64,000 nucleotides of DNA from Synechococcales cyanobacterium S06 (GTDB taxonomy: Bacteria > Cyanobacteriota > Cyanobacteriia > Cyanobacteriales > JAABRE01): positions 1 through 64,000 of the forward strand of contig JAABRE010000006.1 in NCBI GenBank assembly GCA_011391125.1. Direction: 5' to 3'. Of this stretch, positions 46,381 to 57,332 are shown piece by piece. Within the stretch, counting starts at the first letter, position 1. Each line of letters starts with the position of its first letter. The position numbers were made by a program, and so were the translations under genes. Under the pieces are notes generated by a model, which was not told the DNA's origin, ran no database searches, and worked only from the letters and a program-made list of their open reading frames with translations.

Positions 46381-49300
46381 TTATAAGAAAACTTTAATAG
46401 TTTCCATTAAATTTTGCATTTTTATTTCCAGTAAAGCATTATTACCAAAAGAAATTAATCTACCTCCATAACCTCGAGTTGGTTCATTGAAAGTTAAAAT
46501 ATTACCACCGTGAGATTGTACCACAATTGTTCCGATGATTATTTCTTTAGTTTTGCCATCGATTCTAATTTCTTTTCTAGTTAAAGTATCCTTAATCGTT
46601 AACTGTTGAATTAAACTAAACAACTCAATAATTAAATAATTAATTTCAAAATTAACTACATTTCCCTTAGTATGAATAACTATTCCTTGAGGAAGTCCAA
46701 TAATTTTGCCTTCAATTAATTCAGGGCGATTTGGAGGAGATTGGGGTATTTCTTGGTTAATTAAAGTTAAATTAATGGTCCAAATTTCGGCTTGTTTTTC
46801 TAATTCAGAACGAATTTTTTTGAATTGATTAATTTTTAATTGCGCTTTAAACTCCTGCTCTTGTTTTAATTTAGTCGCTAACCAACGATGACGAGCAAAT
46901 TCGCGAATTTTGCCATCTTCTGAATTGATATAGTGCTGGTAAAAATGCAAAGTTGCTTCAAGAGCGCCAATTTTTTCCAATGCGATACCTAAATGTGGTA
47001 TTAGTAAATATTTTTGCCAATGATGACTGACAATTATATTTTTCCTGATAATTTTTTCATAATTATCCTTATCTTTTTTACTAAGATTTTGAGGTTTTAA
47101 TTCTGAACAAGCTATTTCATAAATAAAGTCATATTTTAAACCCGTATTTTCCGCTTCCACACTGGTTAAAATCGGTAAATATTTATTTAAAGCTGATAAT
47201 AAATCAGCCCAATATTGATTACGAGTATAAAATCTAAGTAAAATTACCACCGGTTTAATTGTCACTTTATTTTCCGTTGCTTTGTCAAAACATTCTTTAA
47301 CTTTTTGATAATTTTTTAAGATACAATAACCGACAAATGCTTGTTTATAAAATTGTTTAGCTTCAAAAGCTGGAATCACATATTCTAACCAAAATATTTC
47401 TTGGGGTTTACCATTTTGTTCCCATTTTTGAATAATTTGTTCATTTTGTTGAGCCGTACTTAAAAGAGCTAATTCTTGTTTAATTAGCTCTTCTTTTTTA
47501 TTGTCTTCGACAATTTTTTGAATAACTTTATTGAGATTTTGTTTATTTTTATCTGCCAAAAATAAACAAGATTGAGCGATTTCTTTAACGGGTAAAGATG
47601 CTACATGACTGAGATGAATTAACACATAACCAATGCGTTTTAATTGCTCTGGAGGCCAGATTTTACTAGAATTGATAATGTTATTAACAACTTCAATGTA
47701 AGCATCAATGGCGGTTTGCCATTGTGGATAAGGTAGCAAATTTTTCAAATTATAAGATTCATTACTAATTAAAACAGTAAACTCTTTTAACTGGCTATTT
47801 ATCTTGGTTTTATTATCATCAGTGATAAACCAAGCCATAAAATTAATTAAAGGTTTAACTTTTTGAACAGCATCAGTCAGCAAATCAGGGGATTTATTTT
47901 GAGCTAAAATGACTAAATTTGCCCAATCACAACCTTGCCAAAAACAGTCCCAAGCTTCCCTAATTTTTCCTTGACTTAATAATAATTCACCGGCTTGAGA
48001 GAAATTTCTTTCTAATTTTAAAGCTTGAGCTTCACAAAATATAGCTTGAGTTTGATCATTTAATTTTTGATAAGCCCCACCAGCTCGCCTTAATAAGTCG
48101 GGATTTTCGGAATTTATCCCCTCAATTTCTAAAGTCTTGGCAATGGCAACTAAATCATGATCGGCCAGGGCTTGTGGACTTTTGCCCCAAGCAATTAAAC
48201 AAATTAAATCTCGCCATTGTTGGTGATTTGTTTTCGGTGGTAACTTATTAATAAATAAGTCTAATTCTGCTTCAGAAACTGCGTGTTTCCAAATCTGATT
48301 TTCCCCTAATTCTGAATCCACAATAAATAATCTTTCCGTAGCACGAGAAGCCGCCACATAAAGCTTATTTAAAAAGTATTTTCCCTCCTCAGTAGTTTGC
48401 TCATTTGCCAACCATAAATCCGGGGGACAAACTTCACCAAACTTATATAAAATAACCTGTTTAAATTCCAAACCTTTAACAGAAATTGCGCTTAAAATAT
48501 TCCAAGGAGCGGTTTGGGAATTAGGAGGAATAAAACTAGATAATAATTCATCTCCTTTAATATAATCAATTTCTCCACCTTCATCACAAGGAATAATAAC
48601 CACAGTATCCTGTAACAAAGGTTTAATAATTTCTCGACTAATATTAACATCTAAAATAAATTTTTCGGGTTGAAAATCGCCATATTTTCGGGCTTGTTGG
48701 GGCATAATATCAGAAATATGACACAATTCTCTTCGCCATAACTGAATTAAATTACTAACACCAACAATCGCTTCTATAGAGCGATAATTAAATTTCAATT
48801 CGACAAAATTCATCTCTAAATTTAACGTACCAGTGGGAGCTAAAGCCGTAATAATCTCATTATAAAAAGTAGCTTTCAAAGCACTCCAGCGAAAACCAGT
48901 CGGGTTTAAAGTTTGTAAAGGATCTCCAGCAAAAGCAAAGGGCAAACATTCGATATATTCATGTTCTAAATCATAATTACAAAACACAGATAAACGCATC
49001 ACTAATTGTAACTCTAAACGAGTAAAATCTTGGGCCTCATCACAAAAAATCGCCGTATATTCAGGCCGATAATATTTAGACTGTAAAACAATTCTAATTA
49101 AATCCTGATCATCCCATTCTCCCTCTTGTTTCGTATATTTTTCATACCATTTCCACACCGTATGATAAATATTTTCAAACTCCTCCACAGAAACAACACG
49201 CTCTTTTTTCGGGATTTCTTGATAATCATTAATATCACTATAAGTATCCCGTTCATCTAAATGATAACCCTTAATAAAAGTTCTAATTACCAACCAACAA

Positions 49301-50652
49301 AGTTCCGCCGAATAATCAGGCCAAACTGACTTCATTAACTGACGAAAACGATAAAAAGAAACATATTTACGCTCCTGAAAAAGTTCCCTTTCAGATACAG
49401 GTAATAAATTTTTCAAAAATAAGCGAAAAGGTTGGAAAAAAGGACTCAAATTTGGTACTTCTTCTATAGTTCCTGTTTTCGCCAAAAAGCGATGATGAGA
49501 TTCTAATAAACGCATGACCCGATCTTGAGCATATTTAGTAATCGGTTCATTGTAAGCTAAAAATAATGGGTGAGGTTTTGTATAATAATCTAAATTATTT
49601 TCCCGACAAAAATGCAAATGACGATCGCAATAATCAGCAAAAAGATGAAATAATAAAGTCGATTTTCCACTACCAGCTCTACCATTTAAAAATAAAGGTA
49701 AAGAAGGATTAGAAGTCGAAACTGCGTGAAGTATTCCTTCTTCTTCCGCCGATAAAGCTAAATTGGTATTTTCATCATTTTCAATAGTTTGCCAAAGCTT
49801 TTCATCAGCTAAAAGATAACTAGGATAAGCTCTTCGGGCCAAAGAAGTTAAATCATCCCAGACAAATTCCGTGGTTAATAAATTATGATTAGTTTCGGGA
49901 ATAAATAATTGATGTTCCGATTTAATCGCCGTTAAATTATCAATAATTCCCGCTAATTCTTCCCCATTGGGTTCACTTAAAAAAGGAGCAATTAATAATA
50001 AAATATTTCGCGGAGGTTGATCGGCCGTCGTAATTAAACTAAACAATAAATAACAACCATTTTCACCATATAACTTAATATTAGACCAATTAGTATTCGT
50101 GCCTAAATTCCCTTCAGAATCGGCAATTTTTGAGATTAATTCACTATAAAAAAGCCATTTTTCTTGAATTTCTGGCACTTTAAAATTATCTAACCAAGTT
50201 TGACTTTCATAAATAACCACCCCATGATTATCAAATTCCCAACTAGGACGTTCTAGCCAAATTTGCAACTCATTACTTAGGGGTAACAGAGAAGAATAAT
50301 TTTTTTCTTGGGATGAACTTCGTTGCTTCAGCCATTCTTTGATTGTTGCGTCTATATTGTCTAAACTTTGATGGCCAAACTCACGTTTGAGCAAAAAATT
50401 CTCATAATCGCTATCTCCGCGACGAAAAATGGTTAACCAACACAAAACATAATCCTTACCAAAACGACGAATACGGGCAATTAAGCGCAAATTACCCTCT
50501 TTGCGCTTTAAATAGGGATAAACACGCTCAAAACGCGATTGTACCGCCTCCAAGCTCATTTTTTCTAACTCATGGCAGATTCTGTCGATATGCTCCTGAA
50601 TACCCTGGATGTCAACTTGATCATTAAAATAATTAGTCCTATAAACCAACAT
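46381..50652 (-). CDS. UvrD/Rep-like superfamily I helicase with a TPR-like C terminus
   Basis: A large protein of about 1423 residues. The helicase core has Walker A FLNGRAGSGKST near residue 325, DEAQD near 540, FAGDPLQTLNP, KFNYRS, ISVKGLEFKQVILYKFG and LYVAASRATERLFIV, the set expected for UvrD/Rep-type motors. The N-terminal 300 residues and the long helical C-terminal 600 residues (SQAGELLLSQGKIREAWDCFWQGCDWANLVILAQ and similar) are unlike ordinary repair helicases. GGGAG before ATG 50652 supports this start. A defence or repair role is inference. Confidence 0.75.
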   Translation of the reverse strand: MLVYRTNYFNDQVDIQGIQEHIDRICHELEKMSLEAVQSRFERVYPYLKRKEGNLRLIARIRRFGKDYVLCWLTIFRRGDSDYENFLLKREFGHQSLDNIDATIKEWLKQRSSSQEKNYSSLLPLSNELQIWLERPSWEFDNHGVVIYESQTWLDNFKVPEIQEKWLFYSELISKIADSEGNLGTNTNWSNIKLYGENGCYLLFSLITTADQPPRNILLLIAPFLSEPNGEELAGIIDNLTAIKSEHQLFIPETNHNLLTTEFVWDDLTSLARRAYPSYLLADEKLWQTIENDENTNLALSAEEEGILHAVSTSNPSLPLFLNGRAGSGKSTLLFHLFADYCDRHLHFCRENNLDYYTKPHPLFLAYNEPITKYAQDRVMRLLESHHRFLAKTGTIEEVPNLSPFFQPFRLFLKNLLPVSERELFQERKYVSFYRFRQLMKSVWPDYSAELCWLVIRTFIKGYHLDERDTYSDINDYQEIPKKERVVSVEEFENIYHTVWKWYEKYTKQEGEWDDQDLIRIVLQSKYYRPEYTAIFCDEAQDFTRLELQLVMRLSVFCNYDLEHEYIECLPFAFAGDPLQTLNPTGFRWSALKATFYNEIITALAPTGTLNLEMNFVELKFNYRSIEAIVGVSNLIQLWRRELCHISDIMPQQARKYGDFQPEKFILDVNISREIIKPLLQDTVVIIPCDEGGEIDYIKGDELLSSFIPPNSQTAPWNILSAISVKGLEFKQVILYKFGEVCPPDLWLANEQTTEEGKYFLNKLYVAASRATERLFIVDSELGENQIWKHAVSEAELDLFINKLPPKTNHQQWRDLICLIAWGKSPQALADHDLVAIAKTLEIEGINSENPDLLRRAGGAYQKLNDQTQAIFCEAQALKLERNFSQAGELLLSQGKIREAWDCFWQGCDWANLVILAQNKSPDLLTDAVQKVKPLINFMAWFITDDNKTKINSQLKEFTVLISNESYNLKNLLPYPQWQTAIDAYIEVVNNIINSSKIWPPEQLKRIGYVLIHLSHVASLPVKEIAQSCLFLADKNKQNLNKVIQKIVEDNKKEELIKQELALLSTAQQNEQIIQKWEQNGKPQEIFWLEYVIPAFEAKQFYKQAFVGYCILKNYQKVKECFDKATENKVTIKPVVILLRFYTRNQYWADLLSALNKYLPILTSVEAENTGLKYDFIYEIACSELKPQNLSKKDKDNYEKIIRKNIIVSHHWQKYLLIPHLGIALEKIGALEATLHFYQHYINSEDGKIREFARHRWLATKLKQEQEFKAQLKINQFKKIRSELEKQAEIWTINLTLINQEIPQSPPNRPELIEGKIIGLPQGIVIHTKGNVVNFEINYLIIELFSLIQQLTIKDTLTRKEIRIDGKTKEIIIGTIVVQSHGGNILTFNEPTRGYGGRLISFGNNALLEIKMQNLMETIKVFL

Positions 50653-50727
50653 AGTCAATTCTCCCTAAACTACTATTATCTATTGTGATGCAGCAGGGAA
50701 ATTATTAGAGTATCAATAAGCTTATGT

Positions 50728-50946
50728 TTAGATTTTCAATCCTTCCTTACTCTGTTTTAACTGCTTCCACAAATCTTGTATTTTTTGATAAGCTTCCTCA
50801 GAGGATAACTTTCCTGCGGTATGTAAAGAAGAAATATAAGCTATTTTAGTGGCAAATTCCTGTAAATTACTGTTAAAAGCCAATGTATTTGGACGAAAAT
50901 GACCCCGATAACGGCTTGACCCATAAAGAAAACTGTTCTGATCCAT
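50728..50946 (-). CDS. Small conserved cyanobacterial protein
   Basis: A 72-residue protein with DQNSFLYGSSRYRGHFRPNTLAFNSNLQEFATKIAYISSLHTAGKLSSEEAYQKIQDLWKQLKQS, a pattern I know from short cyanobacterial hypothetical proteins. Helical, soluble, no motif of known function. It lies 75 bp upstream of the helicase gene on the same strand and could share its transcript. Confidence 0.65.
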   Translation of the reverse strand: MDQNSFLYGSSRYRGHFRPNTLAFNSNLQEFATKIAYISSLHTAGKLSSEEAYQKIQDLWKQLKQSKEGLKI

Positions 50947-51464
50947 TTTTTCTTAAACTGACTATAGGGTTATTAATGATTTTTTATTTATATTTCTTAA
51001 TTATATCTTAATCTTGGTTGGATTCTTGTTCATCTATCTTGCTTACCTTGACTAATTTTTAAATAAAAGACAGCTCCAAAAAAATATATTTGATCGTCAG
51101 CAAACCAGGGTAGAGACATACAATGGTAGATATCTATCATGGTTTTTCCCAGATGTCTAATGACAGCAGTTTGGTTGATCAATTTGTCTGAATGCCAACG
51201 CTACCATAATTATATGGGACTAAACTAATCAAATATCAATTATTTATATTTCCTAATATTTAGTTATTTAAACTTTATTAAATTATTTCTCCTCAACCGA
51301 AATAACTTGATATAATTCTCTGACTAGGCCTACTTAACCTTTTCCTAACAGGGTGAACAATCGATCGCCCTTCCCAAAAAAGTCAGCAACTAAATACCAA
51401 GTTAGTTCACAGACTACAAAACGCGTAACTTTATTTACTTATTATTGAAGATAATAGAACTTCG
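50947..51464. other. Divergent regulatory region of gltB
   Basis: A 518-bp gap without genes. GGTAGATATCTATC near 51127-51140 is partly palindromic. A good NtcA box is at 51425-51438. I see nothing else that can be named. Confidence 0.45.
51425..51438. promoter_or_regulatory. Putative NtcA-binding site upstream of gltB
   Basis: GTAACTTTATTTAC is an exact GTA-N8-TAC, the consensus for NtcA, the cyanobacterial nitrogen regulator. It lies 26 bp before the chosen ATG. GATAAT follows only 11 bp downstream, closer than in classical NtcA-activated promoters, so it could repress instead, or translation may start at the second ATG (51489). Confidence 0.5.
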
Positions 51465-54400
51465 ATGCACCATAACGAAACTGTCTCCATGAATCATCAA
51501 CTGCCAGAAAAACAAGGACTATACGATCCACAATTTGAACATGATGCCTGCGGTGTAGGTTTTATTGTTCATCAGAAAGGGCAAAAATCCCATGACATTG
51601 TCCAACAAGCACTGACCATCTTAATTAATTTAGATCACCGGGGAGCTTGTTGTGAACCGAATACCGGTGACGGAGCGGGAATTTTGATGCAAATTCCCCA
51701 CAAATTCCTGACCAAAGTAGCCGCCGCCGAAAACATCAGCTTACCAGAAGTAGGCAACTACGGCGTTGGCATGATTTTCAGTTCACCCGATCCCGAAAAA
51801 CGCCAAAAAGCAAGACAACTTTTTGAGGAAATTGTAGCCGAAGAAGGGCAAAAAGTCCTCGGTTGGCGGATAATTCCCACGGACAATTTATCCTTGGGCA
51901 AATCAGCAAAAGCGTCAGAACCCTTTATGCAACAGGTGTTCATTGATCGCCACCCGGAACTGAAAGACGATTTGGCATTTGAACGCAAATTATACATCAT
52001 CCGAAAAAGGACCCACTTTGAAATTCACCGCGAAGGAGGAGACAAACACTGGTACGCGGCGAGCATTTCCTGTCGTACCCTAGTCTATAAAGGGATGTTA
52101 ATGCCCGAACAGGTCGGCAAATATTACCTCGACTTAAACGATCCTGACATGGAAAGCGCCCTGGCCTTGGTCCATTCGCGTTTTAGCACCAATACTTTCC
52201 CCAGTTGGGAACGATCTCACCCCTACCGTTACATCGCCCATAACGGTGAAATTAACACCATGCGAGGTAACATCAACTGGATGAATGCGCGTCAGTCGCT
52301 TTTTGAGTCAGAATTATTCGGCGATGACCTCAAAAAAGTGCGCCATGCGATCAACATTAACGGTAGTGACTCAGGTATTTTCGACAACGCCCTGGAATTG
52401 TTGACCTTGTCAGGGCGATCGCTCCCCCACGCTGTTATGATGATGGTACCCGAACCTTGGTCAGGTCACGAGTCCATGAGTCCAGAGAAAAAAGCCTTCT
52501 ATAAATACCATTCCTGTTTAATGGAACCATGGGACGGACCGGCGAGTATCGCCTTCACCGATGGTACAATCATGGGAGCAGTGCTAGATCGCAACGGTTT
52601 ACGACCTTCTCGGTATTATGTCACCAAAGATGACCTCGTAATTATGGCATCGGAAGCGGGAGTTTTACCCATCGAACCTGAAAGAGTAGCATTCAAAGGT
52701 CGTTTACAACCCGGTAGAATGTTCCTAGTTGACATGAAAGAAGGCCGAATCATCGACGACGAAGAAATTAAGGCCAAAATTGCCACCGAAAAACCCTATC
52801 AACAGTGGTTAGACGCTAATTTAGTGGAATTAGACAGCTTACCCGACGCTGAAAATGTCCCCAGCAGCGATCTTGCAACCATTACCCAACGTCAAATGGC
52901 CTTCGGTTACAGCTTTGAAGAAATCAGAATGTTGCTGAGTCCCATGGGTAAAAACGGCGTTGAAGCAACCGGCGCAATGGGTACAGATACCCCATTAGCA
53001 GTGCTTTCCAACCGTCCGAAAATCTTGTACGATTACTTCCAGCAGCTTTTTGCCCAAGTTACCAACCCGCCGATTGATTCAATCAGGGAAGAAATCATCA
53101 CTTCCGCCGTCACCACCATTGGTTCTGAACACAATTTATTAGCACCAACCCCCGAAAGTTGCCATTTAATCGAACTAAAAAGCCCAATTCTCAGTAACGC
53201 TGACTTAGCCAAAATTAAACAGCAAACTGAATTTAGCAATGTTACCCTTGAGATTCTTTTTAACCCCAAAAATGAGGTAAAAGGTCTTGAAGAGGCATTG
53301 GATGGTGTTTTTAGCGCTGCTGACAAGGCAATTAGCGAGGGATGCAGCCTCATCATTCTGAGCGATCGGGGTATCAGCAAAGACAAAGCACCAATTCCTG
53401 CCTTATTGGCAGTTGCTGGCTTACATCACCACTTGATTAGAACCGGTACTCGCACCCGTGTTGGCATTGTCCTCGAATCAGGAGAACCTCGGGAAGTCCA
53501 CCATTGCGCAGTTTTAATCGGTTATGGTTGTGGCGCAATTAATCCCTATTTGGCCTTTGAAACTTTAGAGCAAATGATTGCCGAAGGTTTATTGGTCGGC
53601 GTTGATCACAAAACCGCTTGTAAAAATTATATCAAAGCAGCCACCAAAGGAGTCACCAAAATTGCCTCTAAAATTGGCATTTCTACCCTCCAAAGTTATC
53701 GCGGAGCCCAGATTTTTGAGGCGATCGGCCTGAATAAATCAGTCATTGACAAGTATTTCAGTTGGACTGCTTCGCGGATCGAAGGTTCAGATTTGGCGGT
53801 CATTGCCAAGGAAGCGATTTTACGCCATAGTCATGGTTTCCCCGAACGTCCCACTGCAAATCCTACCTTGGATGTTGGTGGCGAATATCAATGGCGCAAA
53901 GATGGCGAAAAACACCTGCTGAGTCCCGAAGCAATTCACACCTTGCAAAAAGCGGTCCAGTTAGGCGATTATAACTTGTATAAGAAATATGCCAGTGAAA
54001 TTAACGAGCAGAATCAGCAAACCTTTACCCTGCGCGGTTTATTGGACTTCAAAAAACGCGAGTCCATTCCTTTAGAGGAAGTTGAACCCCTCGAAGCGAT
54101 CCTGAAACGCTTTAAAACAGGGGCTATGAGCTACGGTTCAATTTCTAAGGAGGCCCATGAAGCGTTGGCCATTGCCATGAATCGCATCGGCGGTAAATCC
54201 AACACCGGGGAAGGAGGGGAAGACCCCGAACGTTACACCTGGACCAACGAAAAAGGGGACTCTAAAAATAGTGCCATCAAACAGGTTGCTTCGGGTCGTT
54301 TTGGGGTGACCAGTTTGTACCTTTCCCAAGCTAAGGAAATTCAGATCAAGATGGCGCAAGGGGCAAAACCCGGCGAAGGTGGTCAACTTCCGGGGTTAAA

Positions 54401-56063
54401 AGTCTATCCTTGGATTGCCAAGGTTCGTCACTCAACCCCCGGTGTCGGCTTAATTTCACCCCCTCCTCACCACGATATTTATTCCATTGAGGATTTGGCG
54501 GAGTTAATCCACGATCTAAAAAATGCCAATCGGGAAGCAAGGATCAATGTGAAGTTGGTTTCAGAAGTTGGCGTAGGTACAATTGCGGCCGGTGTAGCCA
54601 AAGCTCATGCTGATGTTGTCCTCATTTCTGGCTTTGACGGAGGAACTGGTGCATCGCCTCAAACTTCAATTAAACACGCAGGATTACCTTGGGAGTTAGG
54701 TTTGGCGGAAACTCACCAGACTTTGGTCCTCAATAATTTGCGTAGTCGGATTGTGGTGGAAACTGACGGACAGTTGAAAACTGGTCGGGATATTGCGATC
54801 GCTGCGTTACTCGGAGCGGAAGAATTTGGCTTCTCCACCGGTCCTCTGGTCACGTTAGGTTGTATTATGATGCGAGTTTGTCATCTAAATACTTGTCCCG
54901 TGGGAATTGCGACCCAAAATCCCGATTTACGGGCGAAATTCACCGGTGATCCCGAATATACGGTGAATTTCATGAAGTTTATCGCGACGGAATTGCGCGA
55001 AATTATGGCCGAGTTGGGTTTCCGTACTTTAACGGAAATGGTTGGCCGGACCGAGGTTTTGGAAGCGAAAAAAGCGGTGGATCATTGGAAAGCTAAGGGA
55101 ATTGACCTTTCTAACCTGCTTTATCAACCCGAAGTCGGTCCTGAAGTCGGTCGCTATTGTCAGATTCCCCAAGACCACGGGTTGGCAAAATCCCTCGACA
55201 TGACGACTTTGTTAGATTTGTGCAAAGGGGCGATCGAAAATGGTGAGAAAGTTTCTGCAACTTTGCCCATTACCAATGTTAATCGCGTAGTCGGTACGAT
55301 TTTGGGTAACGAAATCACCAAAAAACATTGGGAAGGTTTACCAGAAGACACCGTCCACCTCAAATTTAATGGTAGTGCAGGTCAAAGTTTAGGCGCGTTC
55401 GTACCCAAGGGTGTGACCATTGAATTAGAAGGCGATGCTAATGATTATTTAGGTAAGGGTTTGAGCGGTGGCAAAATCATCGTTTATCCGCCCAAAGTGT
55501 CAACTTTTGTCGCTGAGGAAAATATCATTGCTGGTAATGTTGCCTTTTACGGTGCAACCAGTGGGGAAGCCTACATTCGCGGTGTCGTTGGCGAGCGTTT
55601 CTGTGTGCGCAATTCCGGCGTTGCTGCGGTGGTTGAAGGCGTGGGCGATCATGCTTGCGAATACATGACCGGTGGTAAAGTTGTCGTGTTAGGTAAAACT
55701 GGTCGCAACTTTGCTGCGGGAATGAGCGGCGGTATTGCATACATCCTCGATGAAAACGGCGACTTTGCCCAACATTGTAATACCAGTATGGCGGATTTGG
55801 AAACCCTTGATCCCGAGGATATGGACACAGTGCATACATTAATCAGCAATCACGTCAAATATACGGAAAGTTCAAAAGGTGCGCAAGTATTAGAGAACTG
55901 GGAATCAATGTCCGCTAAATTCGTGAAAGTGATGCCCCGGGATTACAAACGGGTGTTAAACGCGATTAAGGAAGCGTTGGAAGCGGGTTTAAGCGGTGAT
56001 GACGCACTTAATGCAGCTTTCGAGAAAAACGCGGCCGATGTCGCCAGAATTGGTGGTAGCTAG
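51465..56063 (+). CDS. gltB: Glutamate synthase large subunit
   Basis: Makes glutamate from glutamine and 2-oxoglutarate. The 1532-residue protein has the N-terminal nucleophile Cys29 in HDACGVGF (after propeptide removal), the glutaminase domain, the FMN-binding synthase domain ([34 protein letters not shown]) and an iron-sulfur motif [24 protein letters not shown] glycine-rich beta-helix forms the C terminus. It could be the NADH- or ferredoxin-dependent type; no small subunit is adjacent. Its last 16 codons are duplicated at 60253. Confidence 0.95.
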   Translation: MHHNETVSMNHQLPEKQGLYDPQFEHDACGVGFIVHQKGQKSHDIVQQALTILINLDHRGACCEPNTGDGAGILMQIPHKFLTKVAAAENISLPEVGNYGVGMIFSSPDPEKRQKARQLFEEIVAEEGQKVLGWRIIPTDNLSLGKSAKASEPFMQQVFIDRHPELKDDLAFERKLYIIRKRTHFEIHREGGDKHWYAASISCRTLVYKGMLMPEQVGKYYLDLNDPDMESALALVHSRFSTNTFPSWERSHPYRYIAHNGEINTMRGNINWMNARQSLFESELFGDDLKKVRHAININGSDSGIFDNALELLTLSGRSLPHAVMMMVPEPWSGHESMSPEKKAFYKYHSCLMEPWDGPASIAFTDGTIMGAVLDRNGLRPSRYYVTKDDLVIMASEAGVLPIEPERVAFKGRLQPGRMFLVDMKEGRIIDDEEIKAKIATEKPYQQWLDANLVELDSLPDAENVPSSDLATITQRQMAFGYSFEEIRMLLSPMGKNGVEATGAMGTDTPLAVLSNRPKILYDYFQQLFAQVTNPPIDSIREEIITSAVTTIGSEHNLLAPTPESCHLIELKSPILSNADLAKIKQQTEFSNVTLEILFNPKNEVKGLEEALDGVFSAADKAISEGCSLIILSDRGISKDKAPIPALLAVAGLHHHLIRTGTRTRVGIVLESGEPREVHHCAVLIGYGCGAINPYLAFETLEQMIAEGLLVGVDHKTACKNYIKAATKGVTKIASKIGISTLQSYRGAQIFEAIGLNKSVIDKYFSWTASRIEGSDLAVIAKEAILRHSHGFPERPTANPTLDVGGEYQWRKDGEKHLLSPEAIHTLQKAVQLGDYNLYKKYASEINEQNQQTFTLRGLLDFKKRESIPLEEVEPLEAILKRFKTGAMSYGSISKEAHEALAIAMNRIGGKSNTGEGGEDPERYTWTNEKGDSKNSAIKQVASGRFGVTSLYLSQAKEIQIKMAQGAKPGEGGQLPGLKVYPWIAKVRHSTPGVGLISPPPHHDIYSIEDLAELIHDLKNANREARINVKLVSEVGVGTIAAGVAKAHADVVLISGFDGGTGASPQTSIKHAGLPWELGLAETHQTLVLNNLRSRIVVETDGQLKTGRDIAIAALLGAEEFGFSTGPLVTLGCIMMRVCHLNTCPVGIATQNPDLRAKFTGDPEYTVNFMKFIATELREIMAELGFRTLTEMVGRTEVLEAKKAVDHWKAKGIDLSNLLYQPEVGPEVGRYCQIPQDHGLAKSLDMTTLLDLCKGAIENGEKVSATLPITNVNRVVGTILGNEITKKHWEGLPEDTVHLKFNGSAGQSLGAFVPKGVTIELEGDANDYLGKGLSGGKIIVYPPKVSTFVAEENIIAGNVAFYGATSGEAYIRGVVGERFCVRNSGVAAVVEGVGDHACEYMTGGKVVVLGKTGRNFAAGMSGGIAYILDENGDFAQHCNTSMADLETLDPEDMDTVHTLISNHVKYTESSKGAQVLENWESMSAKFVKVMPRDYKRVLNAIKEALEAGLSGDDALNAAFEKNAADVARIGGS

Positions 56064-56089
56064 GTTCGTTGTTGCGCTTTAGCGCTAAC

Positions 56090-56113
56090 GTAGGTGGGCA
56101 TTGCCCACCCTAC
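56090..56113. terminator. Hairpin after gltB
   Basis: GTAGGTGGGCA and TTGCCCACCCTAC form a near-perfect hairpin 26 bp after the stop, followed by TAATCTTTCC. It shares ends with the GTGGGCAA element family and is preceded by the CGTTGTTGCGCTTTAGCGC repeat. Confidence 0.55.
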
Positions 56114-56195
56114 TAATCTTTCCCGTTATTTCGTTATAAAAAACCAATTTGCATTATAATTAAACTTATGTTATTAACTATGAAATATAAAGTCA

Positions 56196-56702
56196 ATGAA
56201 AAAAAACACATTAACTGTAATTGGGATTTTCTTATTAATTTTTGGTGTGCCATTCTTAATAGAATCTTTTAGAGTTCAAAAATTTCTTAATACACTTAAT
56301 AGAATTTCTGATAAATCTTTTTCTGATCAGAAATTAACTCAAGAAGAGATAAACAATGTATCAAGCTATTATAATTATTATGGAGGAGATGTTAAGGCAA
56401 TAAATACAGGTCAATTTTTATGTCAATTAATCAAAGAAAGATACCCTTTACCTCCCTTTATTACAGTAAATGAAGTTACTAACCGCGAATATTTAGATGG
56501 ATATTTAGGTTTTTATGTAATTTCACCTTTTTATGCTGGTTTTGCTTTTTCTAATGGAGAATTATATAAAAGTCTTAGTTATACTGAAGATTTATTTACA
56601 ATTGTAGATGATCAAGTTCCTGAAAATTTTGATGTATTATCTTCAGCTATTTTTGCAGCTTCTGTGGAGGTTTATTGTCCTAAATATAAATTTAATGAAT
56701 GA
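56196..56702 (+). CDS. Hypothetical membrane-anchored protein
   Basis: A 168-residue protein with one N-terminal hydrophobic segment (LTVIGIFLLIFGVPFLIESF) that is probably an uncleaved anchor. The rest is soluble and tyrosine-rich (VSSYYNYYGGDVKAINTGQFLCQLIKERYPLPPF). No family is recognised. It is the first gene of the accessory island after gltB, and the first intergenic repeat copy follows 18 bp after its stop. AT content is higher than in gltB. Confidence 0.45.
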   Translation: MKKNTLTVIGIFLLIFGVPFLIESFRVQKFLNTLNRISDKSFSDQKLTQEEINNVSSYYNYYGGDVKAINTGQFLCQLIKERYPLPPFITVNEVTNREYLDGYLGFYVISPFYAGFAFSNGELYKSLSYTEDLFTIVDDQVPENFDVLSSAIFAASVEVYCPKYKFNE

Positions 56703-56719
56703 TATTTTCTAACTAAAGT

Positions 56720-56792
56720 TGTTAAAATTTAGCACAGGTTAGCTATTTTTAGCTTACAATATTAACAGATAAATAGGGCGATCGCCCTTTCT
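56720..56792. repeat. Island intergenic repeat, copy A
   Basis: The core is CTATTTTTAGCTTACAATAT, then TAACAGATAAATA and the palindrome AGGGCGATCGCCCT. Here the core spans 56743-56792, and the TTAAAATTTAGCA arm shared with copy B starts near 56722. It lies 3' of the hypothetical gene and 5' of hicB. Confidence 0.9.
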
Positions 56793-56818
56793 AATAAATT
56801 TTATTTAAGGAGGTAATT

Positions 56819-57031
56819 ATGACTAATACCTATACGGCAATTATTCAGGAAGATGGAGATTGGTGGATTGGTTGGATCGAAGAAATTCCGGGGGTAAATT
56901 GTCAAGAAAAAACCAGAGAAGAATTATTGAAAACCTTAAAAATTACCCTAGAAGAAGCTTTAGAATTTAATAGACAAGATGCTATTAATGCAGCAATTGG
57001 TAACTATCAAATTGAAAAAATTGCCGTATGA
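56819..57031 (+). CDS. hicB: HicB-like antitoxin
   Basis: A 70-residue protein with the partially degraded RNase H-like fold of HicB: YTAIIQEDGDWWIGWIEEIPGVNCQEKTREELLKTLKITLEEALEF. It blocks HicA and probably represses the pair. A strong AAGGAGG site lies 5 bases before the ATG. The next gene overlaps by 4 bp (ATGA). Confidence 0.88.
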   Translation: MTNTYTAIIQEDGDWWIGWIEEIPGVNCQEKTREELLKTLKITLEEALEFNRQDAINAAIGNYQIEKIAV

Positions 57032-57216
57032 AACGTAAAGAATTTATCCAATATTTGCGTTCTCAAGGTTGCGAAATAATTAGGGAAGGAAGTAATCATT
57101 CTTGGTGGTGTAATCCAGAATTTAATACTAGAAGTGCTATTCCTCGACATAATGAAATTAAGGATATTTTGGCTAAAAAAATCTGTAAAGACCTTGGAAT
57201 TCCACCAATTAAGTAG
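57028..57216 (+). CDS. hicA: HicA-like mRNA interferase toxin
   Basis: A 62-residue double-stranded-RNA-binding-type toxin: KRKEFIQYLRSQGCEIIREGSNHSWWCNPEF has the conserved GSNHSWW with the catalytic histidine; RSAIPRHNEIKDILAKKICKDLGI follows. It would cleave mRNA when HicB is lost. The pair forms the second module of the island. Confidence 0.9.
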   Translation: MKRKEFIQYLRSQGCEIIREGSNHSWWCNPEFNTRSAIPRHNEIKDILAKKICKDLGIPPIK

Positions 57217-57218
57217 CT

Positions 57219-57300
57219 TAAATTAGTTAAAATTTAGCAAGGGTAGCTATTTTTAGTTTACAATATTAACAGATAAATAAGGGCGATCGCCCTTCCTACC
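57219..57300. repeat. Island intergenic repeat, copy B
   Basis: Starts 2 bp after the hicA stop with the TTAAAATTTAGCA arm and continues through GCTATTTTTAGTTTACAATA to GGGCGATCGCCC. Nearly identical to copy A over about 75 bp. Confidence 0.9.
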
Positions 57301-57332
57301 AAATTTTAAATATATATTATTGTTTAATCAGA

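Noticed and set aside
53033-55849. Several antisense frames of 64-117 codons within gltB
   Set aside because: They are shadows of a strongly conserved gene and show no protein family features.
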